From contig NZ_JAELUF010000020.1 of the NCBI RefSeq assembly GCF_016429195.1, positions 1-38,830 of the forward strand: DNA of 38,830 nucleotides, written 5' to 3'. Shown here in pieces: positions 1-7,410 of the stretch. The position numbers and the translations under genes were made by a program. Position 1 is the first letter of the stretch; the number at the start of each line of letters is the position of its first letter. This DNA comes from Brevundimonas sp. ASV9 (GTDB lineage Bacteria; Pseudomonadota; Alphaproteobacteria; Caulobacterales; Caulobacteraceae). Below the pieces are notes generated by a model, which was not told the DNA's origin, ran no database searches, and worked only from the letters and a program-made list of their open reading frames with translations.

Positions 1-982
1 TCAGAATGGTCTCGTTGCCCGAGTGTTTGACGCCGTTCCAGCTGGAGAAGCTGGCCATGATCGACAGCACCCCGGCGTCGATGGCCTGGGGATAGCCGGA
101 CAGATGGGTGCGGATCAGCTCCTGTTCCGATCCTGCGAAGTCGCCCTGGTCCTTGCCGCCCGTGGTGCCGCCGTCGGCGAGGAAGTGTTTGGCCGAGCCG
201 GCGATGTGGCCTGCAGCCAATGGACGATCCGCAGACAGCGCGCCCTGTAGGCCGAGCGTCATCGGGCCGGCGTAGCTTTTGGCGACTTCGGGGTTCTCGG
301 CATAGCCTTCATACGTCCGGCCCCAACGGTCGTCCTGCGGTACGGCCAAGGTCGGGCCGAAGGTCCAGTCTGCGCCGGTCACAGCGACTTCCAGCGCGGT
401 CGCCTCGCCGATGCGGCGGATCAGGTCAGGATCGCGCGCGGCGCCCAGGCCAATGTTGTGCGGAAAGATGGTGGCGCCGACGATATTGTTGTGACCGTGC
501 ACCGCGTCGATGCCGTAGATCAGCGGCACCTTGGCGCCCGGACGCTGGGCCGCCGCCGCACGGAAGGCCTGAGCCAGTTCGACCCATTTCTGGGCCGAGG
601 CGCGCTCGTCCCCGCCCGGCGAAGAGTTGCCGCCCGCCAGGATCGAGCCCAGCGGATAGGTCAGCAGGTCTTCAGGCTTGATGGAGCCGATATCGGCCTG
701 GATCGTCTGGCCGACCTTCTCCTCCAGCGTCATCCGGCTCATCAGTTCGGTGACGAAGGCTTCCGTCGCCGCATCCGTCATCGCCGCCGGTGAGGCCGCA
801 TGGGGCCAAAGCGCTGGATGGGCGCGGGCCGCGTCGGTTACGATGGAGTCCTGGGGCGTCACGGCCTGAACCGGCGACGTCCGGGTCGCTCCCGTTGCCG
901 CGCAGGCGGCGGTTGCGAGCGCGACGCCAAGTGCGAGGGCGGAAACAGCGCTGCGGCGCGCGTTCGGGATACGGAGGGTCAT
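1..982 (-). CDS. GH3 beta-glucosidase, exported, 3' end cut by window
   Basis: Translating the minus strand from the ATG at 982 gives 327 codons with no stop before the window edge, so the C-terminal part is missing. The protein starts with a signal peptide (MTLRIPNARR...) running into TAAC at about residue 27, a possible lipobox. Next comes the GH3 N-terminal barrel: MTLEEKVGQ, then YGIDAVHGHNN, then FGPTLAVPQDDRWGRTYE, then KHFLADGGT. These are hallmarks of the GH3 branch of bacterial exo-beta-glucosidases (ExoP/CdxA type). The nucleophile Asp lies beyond the edge. In this locus the likely job is removing glucose from de-xylosylated xyloglucan oligosaccharides in the periplasm. It is divergent from the GH74 gene and shares a 287-bp promoter region holding a LacI-type operator. 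Family assignment is firm; substrate is inferred from neighbours. Confidence 0.93.
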   Translation of the reverse strand, partial: MTLRIPNARRSAVSALALGVALATAACAATGATRTSPVQAVTPQDSIVTDAARAHPALWPHAASPAAMTDAATEAFVTELMSRMTLEEKVGQTIQADIGSIKPEDLLTYPLGSILAGGNSSPGGDERASAQKWVELAQAFRAAAAQRPGAKVPLIYGIDAVHGHNNIVGATIFPHNIGLGAARDPDLIRRIGEATALEVAVTGADWTFGPTLAVPQDDRWGRTYEGYAENPEVAKSYAGPMTLGLQGALSADRPLAAGHIAGSAKHFLADGGTTGGKDQGDFAGSEQELIRTHLSGYPQAIDAGVLSIMASFSSWNGVKHSGNETIL

Positions 983-1269
983 GTCGGGTCCGTCGGGCTG
1001 TCGGCGAAACTATGTGGCGAAAAACCCGGCGCGACCATTCAGGCCGCACCGGAAGTTCGCTCAGGGTGTGAAAAAATCCAGGCGTCGCCCCCCGCGCCGA
1101 AAGCGGCGAAATCCGTTTGAACCCGAGGTTCGCTCCCGACACGTCGTTGATCGACGCCTTGATTTTTACAGACGCAACTTGATGCACCTATGACAATGAT
1201 GTCAACTACTGAAGTTAGCGCTAACATTGAGCGATGGAGCAACGTCGCCGGTGAGGGAGGAACGGCGGC
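983..1269. promoter_or_regulatory. Divergent promoter region between GH3 and GH74
   Basis: This 287-bp gene-free stretch separates two outward-facing genes. It holds the LacI-type palindrome at 1213-1226, a 5-4-5 inverted repeat TGACA-ATGA-TGTCA at 1191-1204, and the heptamer GATGCAC at 1181-1187, which recurs at similar distance before the other LacI-type site. The part from about 983 to 1130 is GC-rich with nothing recognisable. A Shine-Dalgarno-like AGGGAGG lies just before the GH74 start. No -35/-10 pair could be fixed with confidence. Confidence 0.6.
1213..1226. promoter_or_regulatory. LacI-family operator (site 1)
   Basis: GTTAGCGCTAAC at 1214-1225 is a perfect 12-bp palindrome with the central CG typical of LacI-family operators. 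Read on the minus strand it is TGTTAGCGCTAACT, sharing its first eleven bases (TGTTAGCGCTA) with the site at 15188-15201. It lies 43 bp before the GH74 start codon. From memory, Caulobacter xylose genes controlled by the LacI-type repressor XylR carry sites of the same TAGCGCTA type. No LacI-family gene is in the window. Confidence 0.8.
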
Positions 1270-3537
1270 ATGACGACAGGCGTGACACGACGCACAGCCG
1301 GCTTAATGGCGTTTACCGCCGGGGCCATGGCGACCGCCGGTCGTGTGCAGGCAAGCGAACGTGGTCCCTATGTATGGCGCAATGTCGTCGTGGGCGCAGG
1401 CGGCTTCATTCCCGGCATCGTATTCAGTCCGATCGAGCGAGGCCTGGCCTATGCGCGGTCGGACATGGGCGGCGCCTATCGGTTCGACGCGGCCGCCGGT
1501 CGCTGGTCGCCGCTGATGGACTCCAGTCCCCGGTCCGGCGATTTCGGGATCGAGAGCATCGCCGCCGATCCGGTCGATCCCAACATCGTCCACGCAGCAG
1601 CGGGCGTTCACAGGGACGACCCCGGCGTGATGCTGCGCTCGACCGATCGTGGCGAGACATGGCGGCGAACCGACGTGCCCTTCCGCATGGGCGGAAATGA
1701 AGACGGCCGTGGTCTGGGCGAACGGCTGGCGATCGATCCCAACGACAACCGCATCCTCTATTTCGGATCCCGCCACGACGGCCTGCAGCGTTCCACCGAC
1801 GGCGGCGCAAGCTGGCGCAAGGTGGACGGGTTTCCGCTCGAGGGCCTAGGAACGCCCAGCGACCGCGCCACCCACGGCGGGCTGAGCTTCGTCGTCTTCG
1901 ATCCGCGCAGCGGTCGGCGCGGTCAGGGTTCGAAGACGCTCTTCGTCGGCGTCGCCGATCCGCACGAACATGCCCTCTATCGCTCCGACGACGCCGGTCG
2001 GACCTGGCAGGCCGTGGCGGGCGGGCCGCGCGCCGAACTGTCGGCGGCCAAGGCGGAGTTGGACGATCGCGGCGTCCTCTATGTGACCTGCACCCTAGGC
2101 ATCGGACCGAATGGGGTGACGGACGGCGCGGTCTGGCGGCTGGATACGAATACCGGCGCCTGGACCGACATCAGCCCGCCCCGACCGTCCGGCGGCTTCA
2201 TGGGGATCGCGCTGGATCGTAAACGTCCGGGCGTGCTCATGGTCTCGACGCTCAACCGTTGGCGGCCGGGCGACACTATCTGGCGCAGCACCGACGACGG
2301 CCGAAGCTGGATCAGCCTGCGAGAGGCGGCCCGCCACGACGTCAGCGCGACCCCCTATCTGAATTGGGGCAACGACCGGCCGGACTTCGGCTGGTGGATC
2401 GCGGCCTTGGCGCTGGATCCGTTCGACGGGGACCGGCTGGTCTATGCGACAGGGGCCACCGTCTATGAGACGCGCAACCTGTCTGTCGCCGACCGCGAAC
2501 AGCCGACAGACTGGACCCCATGGGTCGAGGGAATCGAACAGACGGCCGTCATCACCCTGGTCAGTCCGCCGAAGGGACCGCAACTGCTGACCGGCTTCGG
2601 CGACATATCCGGCTTCGCCCATGAAGACCTGAACCGCTCGCCCCAGCGCCAGTTCACCACCCCCGTCTTCGCCAACACCAATCAGATCGACTATGCGGGC
2701 GCCGCGCCCGACATCGTGGTGCGCAGCGGCACGCCGCACGAAGGCGTGGCCTCGGAGGGGCATGATGGCTCGACCCTGGCCTGGTCCGACGATGCCGGGC
2801 TGACCTGGAAGCCGCTGGGCCGACCCCGGCCGGCTTCGGGCGAGGCGCCGGTCGTCGCCGACAATCCGCGCATGGACCTGTATCGCGACGCGCCGATCAC
2901 GGTGTCGGCGGACGGTTCGACCTTCGTGCTGGCGACGCCCCAGGTCGTCTGGTCGCGGGATCAAGGCCGGACGTGGAAGCCCACGGCGGGCCTGCCGCCT
3001 TTGCTGCGGCCGGTGGCCGACCGCAAGGATCCGATGCTGTTCTACGCCCTGGATTTCCGCACCGGCGCCTGGTTCGTCAGCGTGGACGGCGCCGAGAGCT
3101 TCGCCGCCGTGCCGTCGCGCGGCCTGCCCGCGAACATCGCCGATGATCGCCCGACCTGGCGCGAGACCGCCTTCCCGCTGAAGGCGACGCCCGATCATGA
3201 GGGCGATCTGTGGTTCGTATCGCGCAGCGGCCTTTATTACAGCCGCGACGGCGGTCAGCGGTTCGACCGGATTGATGGGGGGCTGAGCGTCGAGATGATG
3301 GACTTCGGCAAGCCGCCCGCCGGTTCGACCTATCCTGCCCTGTTCGCCATTGGCACGCAGGGTCCGGTGCGGGGCGTGTTCCGTTCCGACGACAAGGGAC
3401 GGACGTGGATGCGCGTCAACGACGACCGCCATGAATATGGGCGCCGCTTCAGGGCCGTGGCCGGCGATCCGCGCGTCTTCGGCCGGGTCTATGTCGCCAC
3501 CGACGGACGCGGCGTCGTCTATGGAGAACCCGCATGA
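1270..3537 (+). CDS. GH74 endo-xyloglucanase, Tat-exported
   Basis: This 755-residue protein would cut the beta-1,4-glucan backbone of xyloglucan outside the cytoplasm. A twin-arginine leader (TRRTAGLMAF, residues 6-15) is followed by a long two-lobed BNR/sialidase-like propeller with repeated SxDxGxTW-type blades (RSTDRGETW, RSTDGGASW, RSDDAGRTW, RSTDDGRSW). The diagnostic GH74 segments are ARSDMGGAYRF, with candidate catalytic Asp65, and WWIAALALDPFDGDRLVYATGAT, with candidate catalytic Asp383 (identified by motif, not alignment). Length matches the family catalytic module, with no added carbohydrate-binding domain. The start is supported by AGGGAGG nine bases upstream. Its stop overlaps the GH29 start by four bases (ATGA), so the two genes are co-transcribed and probably translationally coupled. 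Confidence 0.93.
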   Translation: MTTGVTRRTAGLMAFTAGAMATAGRVQASERGPYVWRNVVVGAGGFIPGIVFSPIERGLAYARSDMGGAYRFDAAAGRWSPLMDSSPRSGDFGIESIAADPVDPNIVHAAAGVHRDDPGVMLRSTDRGETWRRTDVPFRMGGNEDGRGLGERLAIDPNDNRILYFGSRHDGLQRSTDGGASWRKVDGFPLEGLGTPSDRATHGGLSFVVFDPRSGRRGQGSKTLFVGVADPHEHALYRSDDAGRTWQAVAGGPRAELSAAKAELDDRGVLYVTCTLGIGPNGVTDGAVWRLDTNTGAWTDISPPRPSGGFMGIALDRKRPGVLMVSTLNRWRPGDTIWRSTDDGRSWISLREAARHDVSATPYLNWGNDRPDFGWWIAALALDPFDGDRLVYATGATVYETRNLSVADREQPTDWTPWVEGIEQTAVITLVSPPKGPQLLTGFGDISGFAHEDLNRSPQRQFTTPVFANTNQIDYAGAAPDIVVRSGTPHEGVASEGHDGSTLAWSDDAGLTWKPLGRPRPASGEAPVVADNPRMDLYRDAPITVSADGSTFVLATPQVVWSRDQGRTWKPTAGLPPLLRPVADRKDPMLFYALDFRTGAWFVSVDGAESFAAVPSRGLPANIADDRPTWRETAFPLKATPDHEGDLWFVSRSGLYYSRDGGQRFDRIDGGLSVEMMDFGKPPAGSTYPALFAIGTQGPVRGVFRSDDKGRTWMRVNDDRHEYGRRFRAVAGDPRVFGRVYVATDGRGVVYGEPA

Positions 3538-5153
3538 CCCTGTCTCGACGTGGACTGCTGGGCGCGGGGGCGTCGGCTTCGATGCTGGGGGCCTGCGCGA
3601 CGACGCCGATCGCCGCGACGGCCGGTCCGTTCAAGCCGACGTGGGACAGTTTGGCGGCGGGCTATCGGACGCCCGACTGGTTCCGGGACGCCAAGTTCGG
3701 CATCTGGTCACATTGGGGGCCGCAGTGCGTGCCGGAGTTCGGCGACTGGTACGGCCGCCAGATGTATATCCAGGGCAACGCCTTCTACGACAACCACGTC
3801 GCGACCTACGGCCACCCCAGCCGGTTCGGCTTCATGGAGTTGATCGACCAGTTCAAGGGCGACCAGTGGGATCCCGAGGGCCTGCTGGACCTCTATCAGG
3901 CGGCGGGCGCCCGCTACATCATGTCGATGGCCAACCACCACGACAACCTGGACCTGTTCGACAGCAGCCATCATGCCTGGAACACGATGCGGGTGGGGCC
4001 AAAGCGCGACATCGTCGGCACATGGGAGAAGGCGGTCAGGGCGCGGGGCCTCCGGTTCGCCGTATCGAACCACGCGGCCCATGCCTGGCATTGGTGGCAG
4101 ACGGCGTACAGCTATGACGCCGAAGGCCCGCTGAAGGGCGTACGCTACGACGCGGCGCGGCTGACCAGGGCGGACGGCGCCGGCAAATGGTGGGACGGGC
4201 TGGACCCACAGGAGCTCTATACCGGCCCGACCTTCGCTCCGCCCGACGGCATCGGCTCGATCGCCGAGATGAACGCCTGGCACGATGCGCGCGACGGCCA
4301 GTGGATCGAGACGCCGCCCACGAACAACCCGGCCTTCGTGCGGTCCTGGGTTCTGCGACAGCGCGACCTGATCACCAAATACAAGCCGGACATGGTCTAT
4401 TTCGACAACTACGGCCTGCCGCTGGGGCGGTACGGGCTGGAGGCGACGGCCGAGTTCTACAACGCCTCTCTGGCCTGGCGGGGCGAACTGCCGGTCGTGA
4501 ACGGCAAGCGGCTGGACGACCGTCAGCGCAAGGCGATCACCGAGACGGTCGAGCGCGGCTTCTCCGACAGCCTGAAGCCTGAACCGTGGCAGACCGACAC
4601 CTGTATCGGCGACTGGCACTACAACCGCGCCCGCTTCACCGGCCACTACTATGTCCCGGCCAGCAGCATCGTGCAGCGGCTGGTGGATGTGGTGTCGAAG
4701 AACGGCAACCTGATGCTGAACATCCCCCAGCGCGGGGACGGATCGATCGACAGCGACGAGCGCCAGATCCTGACGGACATCGCCGCCTGGATGACGGTCA
4801 ACGGCGAGGCCATCTTCGACACCCGGCCCTGGCGCATCTATGGCGAGGGGCCGACGGCGGTCGTGGGAGGTATGCATGGCGAGGGCGCGGCGCGGCCATG
4901 GACCGGCGAGGACATCCGCTTCACCACCAAGGGCGACGTCCTCTACGCCTTCGCGCTGGACTGGCCGCAGGACCGGAAGATGGTCGTGCGGGCGCTGACC
5001 CCGCAGGTGGGGCGTGTCGAGGCGGTCGAACTGCTGGGCGGCGGCGCCCTGCCCTTCCGTCAGACGGCCGAGGGTTTGACCATCGACCTGCCGGCCCAAC
5101 GGCCCGTCGCCACAGCGCCCGCCATGCGGCTGAGGGGCGCGGGGCTAGTCTGA
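3534..5153 (+). CDS. GH29 alpha-L-fucosidase, Tat lipoprotein-like
   Basis: A 539-residue retaining alpha-L-fucosidase expected to remove terminal L-fucose from fucosylated xyloglucan side chains. The N-terminus has a twin-arginine motif (SRRGLLGAG, residues 4-12) and then LGAC, a plausible lipobox, so it may be a Tat-exported lipoprotein. The GH29 barrel shows DAKFGIWSHWGP near residue 60, MANHHDNLDLF, and KPDMVYFDNYG with the probable nucleophile Asp291. The C-terminal part is a beta domain. It follows GH74 with a four-base overlap and ends only four bases before the stop of the convergent acetylesterase gene. Many described Gram-negative xyloglucan loci use a GH95 fucosidase; this one has GH29. 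Family call is firm; linkage preference is inferred. Confidence 0.93.
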   Translation: MTLSRRGLLGAGASASMLGACATTPIAATAGPFKPTWDSLAAGYRTPDWFRDAKFGIWSHWGPQCVPEFGDWYGRQMYIQGNAFYDNHVATYGHPSRFGFMELIDQFKGDQWDPEGLLDLYQAAGARYIMSMANHHDNLDLFDSSHHAWNTMRVGPKRDIVGTWEKAVRARGLRFAVSNHAAHAWHWWQTAYSYDAEGPLKGVRYDAARLTRADGAGKWWDGLDPQELYTGPTFAPPDGIGSIAEMNAWHDARDGQWIETPPTNNPAFVRSWVLRQRDLITKYKPDMVYFDNYGLPLGRYGLEATAEFYNASLAWRGELPVVNGKRLDDRQRKAITETVERGFSDSLKPEPWQTDTCIGDWHYNRARFTGHYYVPASSIVQRLVDVVSKNGNLMLNIPQRGDGSIDSDERQILTDIAAWMTVNGEAIFDTRPWRIYGEGPTAVVGGMHGEGAARPWTGEDIRFTTKGDVLYAFALDWPQDRKMVVRALTPQVGRVEAVELLGGGALPFRQTAEGLTIDLPAQRPVATAPAMRLRGAGLV

Positions 5154-5157
5154 CCGC

Positions 5158-7119
5158 TTAGCGGATCTCCGCCTCGAACGGGACCGCCGGGAGACCGGCG
5201 GGTCCGTAGAGGTTGCAGACCGGGCTGTCGGCCCAGCAGAAGCGAACCCTGAGGTCGCTCGCCATCACGGACGACAAGACGACCTCGTCCCCTGAAAGCG
5301 TCGCATCGACGAAGCGGCACGCGTTGTCGGACCCACACAGCTCGAAGCCTACCGGGCGGTTCGAACCATAGGCGACCAATTGAGCCGAAGCGGAATAGCG
5401 AATGTGGACGCCGTCGGCGGCGCGGGTCACGGACACCGGCTGCGGCGAGACGGGCTGCGTCTCGCCGTCCAGACGACGGGCCTCCAGCGCCAGACGTCGC
5501 CCCACTTCCAGCTTGTTGGTGGGATGGATGTCGTAGCGGTCGCCGATGTCGATAGCGACGGCGAGGCCCGCCTTAGGATCGGCTTTGACGACCGTGCGCT
5601 GGCTTTCGCGCAGGGCCGCCCAATAGGAGTTGGTCGGCTGGCTGGCCATCGGGCCGAAGTTCGCCAGTTGCACGACCAGCATCCGCATCTCGGGGTTTTC
5701 GAACCGGGCGCGCCAGTCGGCGAACAGGGCGGGCAGCAGACGGCGATAGCCGACATAGTCGCCGATGTTCGACTCGCCCTGGTACCAGGCCATGCCCTTC
5801 AGGCCATAGGCGCCCAGGGGTTCGATCATGCCGTTGTACAAGGTCGTCGTGCCGCTGCCGCCGATCCAGGGCGTGCGCGGGGGATTGGGCAGGTCGCCCA
5901 GCGGGGCCGCGACCCGATGACGCCAGCCCGACGACAGGCTGACGGTCGTGCCGTCTGCGAGCACCAGGCGTTTGTTCGCCGCCGGTCCCCAGGCGCCGCC
6001 TCCGCCGTTGGTGTCCAGCACGCCGACCGCAATCAGGTTACGGCCGGCCTTCAGCGTGCCGGCAGGTACGGCGTAGGTGCGCGGCGTGTCCCAGCCCTGC
6101 TGGCCGCCGATGTACTGGCCGTTGATCCAGGTGACGTCGGCGTCGTCCACGGGTCCCAGCTCCAGCGTCGCGGCCTGGCGCGCCTGGGCGGCGGTCAGTT
6201 CGACCTCCTTGCGCAGCCAGACGATGCCGTCGAAGGTGGCCAGCCCCGGCACGGTGGACTCCCAAAAACCCTCGGCCAGGATCGGCGCCCAGTCGGCGTC
6301 GTTCGTGCGCGCCAGGTGCCAGCCCTGTTTCGTGCCGGGATCGTTGGTCCGCCACCAGTCCTGGGTCACACGACGCCAGATCGCGTCGCCTTGGCCCGGA
6401 TCACGGGCGTAGGCGTCCAACGCCTTCAACGCCTCCTGATGCCCGCCCAGCTTTTCGACGGCGTCGCGGCTCAGCCAGTCCTCGATGATCGACCCGCCCC
6501 AGGAGGCGGCGATTAGGCCGACCGGCACGTCTTCGGCACGACGCAGGTCGCGGCCCATGAAGTAGCAGGCGGCCGAGAAGTCGCGCACGCTTTGCGGGCT
6601 GGTGACGCGCCACTGGCCGACGGCGCGCGGAGCGGCGGACGGCGCCGGCAGGCTGGAACGACCGACCAGGAAGAGGCGGATCTTTGCGTCGTTCGCGGCG
6701 CCGATCTCGCTCTCCGCATTCGTGGCCTGACGGACGGCGAACTCCATGTTCGACTGGCCCGAACACAGCCAGACATCCCCGATCATGATGTCGGAGACGC
6801 TCTGGCTCGCGCCGGCCGACCGGGCCGTCAGGACATAGGGGCCGCCGGCGGTCAGGGTCGGAAGGGTCGCACGCCAGACGCCGTCGGCGCCGGCCGTCGC
6901 CTGGATCTGCGCTTGACCCAGGCTGACCGAGACGGCGGCGCCGGGCGCGGCCCTGCCCCACACCTTGATGGGACGGCCGCGTTGCAAGACGGCGTGGTCC
7001 TGGAACATGGCGTCGAAAAGAGCGGGCGTGACGACCGTCTGGGGCTGGACCTGCGCCCGGACGGACGAAGCCCCTGTGAGCGCGGCGACAGCCGCGGCGG
7101 CAAGCAAGAACGAGCGCAT
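5158..7119 (-). CDS. SGNH acetylesterase (sialate O-acetylesterase-like)
   Basis: A 653-residue exported esterase of the family usually annotated as sialate O-acetylesterase. Here the likely substrate is acetyl groups on xyloglucan side-chain galactose, since nothing in the window concerns sialic acid. The start is set at 7119 rather than a longer upstream frame because a perfect AGGAGG sits five bases before this ATG and a clean signal peptide follows (MRSFLLAAAAVAALTG...VRAQ). Catalytic features are CSGQSNMEF with Ser123, WYQGESN, and the late DIGDRYDIHPTNK carrying the Asp/His pair. A beta-sandwich insert around residues 255-370 (VTWINGQYIGG) is usual for this family. The gene lies 291 bp downstream of the GH31 gene on the same strand, with a strong stem-loop between them, so it may have its own promoter. 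Confidence 0.88.
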   Translation of the reverse strand: MRSFLLAAAAVAALTGASSVRAQVQPQTVVTPALFDAMFQDHAVLQRGRPIKVWGRAAPGAAVSVSLGQAQIQATAGADGVWRATLPTLTAGGPYVLTARSAGASQSVSDIMIGDVWLCSGQSNMEFAVRQATNAESEIGAANDAKIRLFLVGRSSLPAPSAAPRAVGQWRVTSPQSVRDFSAACYFMGRDLRRAEDVPVGLIAASWGGSIIEDWLSRDAVEKLGGHQEALKALDAYARDPGQGDAIWRRVTQDWWRTNDPGTKQGWHLARTNDADWAPILAEGFWESTVPGLATFDGIVWLRKEVELTAAQARQAATLELGPVDDADVTWINGQYIGGQQGWDTPRTYAVPAGTLKAGRNLIAVGVLDTNGGGGAWGPAANKRLVLADGTTVSLSSGWRHRVAAPLGDLPNPPRTPWIGGSGTTTLYNGMIEPLGAYGLKGMAWYQGESNIGDYVGYRRLLPALFADWRARFENPEMRMLVVQLANFGPMASQPTNSYWAALRESQRTVVKADPKAGLAVAIDIGDRYDIHPTNKLEVGRRLALEARRLDGETQPVSPQPVSVTRAADGVHIRYSASAQLVAYGSNRPVGFELCGSDNACRFVDATLSGDEVVLSSVMASDLRVRFCWADSPVCNLYGPAGLPAVPFEAEIR

Positions 7120-7155
7120 CCGCGCCTCCTGTCTGTCCGCCGCAGCGGAAGGTTC

Positions 7156-7208
7156 GAAATTGCACTGCACCCCGAAATGGCGTGCAAAGTGCAAGACAGT
7201 GCAATTTC
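7156..7208 (-). promoter_or_regulatory. 12-bp inverted repeat upstream of the acetylesterase
   Basis: GAAATTGCACTG (7156-7167) and CAGTGCAATTTC (7197-7208) are perfect inverted arms separated by 29 bp, ending 37 bp before the acetylesterase ATG. Read toward that gene the segment also has three near-consecutive TTGCAC units. It could be a regulator site or a leader hairpin; no T-tract follows, so it is not an evident terminator. Confidence 0.55.
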
Positions 7209-7369
7209 CGCCCGTCCGACCATCAGCCGGAAGGCCGAGTGAATTCTTCGCCGCCGTCGGGATCGGGGGCCGAGGATGTCAAAGATCGGGTCCCGATCAT
7301 AAGGCCGCTGGACACCCTGTATGCGAAGCGCCCCGATCTTTTTTCAAAGTCTCGTCAAGACAACAGGTT

Positions 7370-7401
7370 GAGCATCGACATCATGTCCGATGTCGATGCT
7401 C
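7370..7401 (-). terminator. Stem-loop just after the GH31 stop codon
   Basis: A perfect 13-bp stem, GAGCATCGACATC and GATGTCGATGCTC, with a six-base loop lies 9 bp beyond the GH31 stop. No clear T-run follows on the minus strand, so it may end transcription poorly or protect the 3' end of the mRNA. It separates the receptor/GH35/GH31 unit from the acetylesterase. Confidence 0.55.
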
Positions 7402-7410
7402 GGTCTTGAT

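Noticed and set aside
2095..3432. 445-codon minus-strand open frame opposite GH74
   Set aside because: Shadow of the propeller-coding gene; no signal peptide, motif or ribosome site.
5158..7119. Sialic-acid metabolism suggested by the sialate esterase family name
   Set aside because: No sialidase, sialic-acid transporter or NanA-like gene is present; surrounding genes all concern xyloglucan, whose galactose can be acetylated.
7120..7194. Longer N-terminus for the acetylesterase (start at 7194)
   Set aside because: The added 25 residues precede the signal peptide, and the perfect AGGAGG lies before the ATG at 7119.
7330..7350. T-run CTTTTTTC on the plus strand as an intrinsic terminator
   Set aside because: No plus-strand gene ends nearby and there is no hairpin directly before it.
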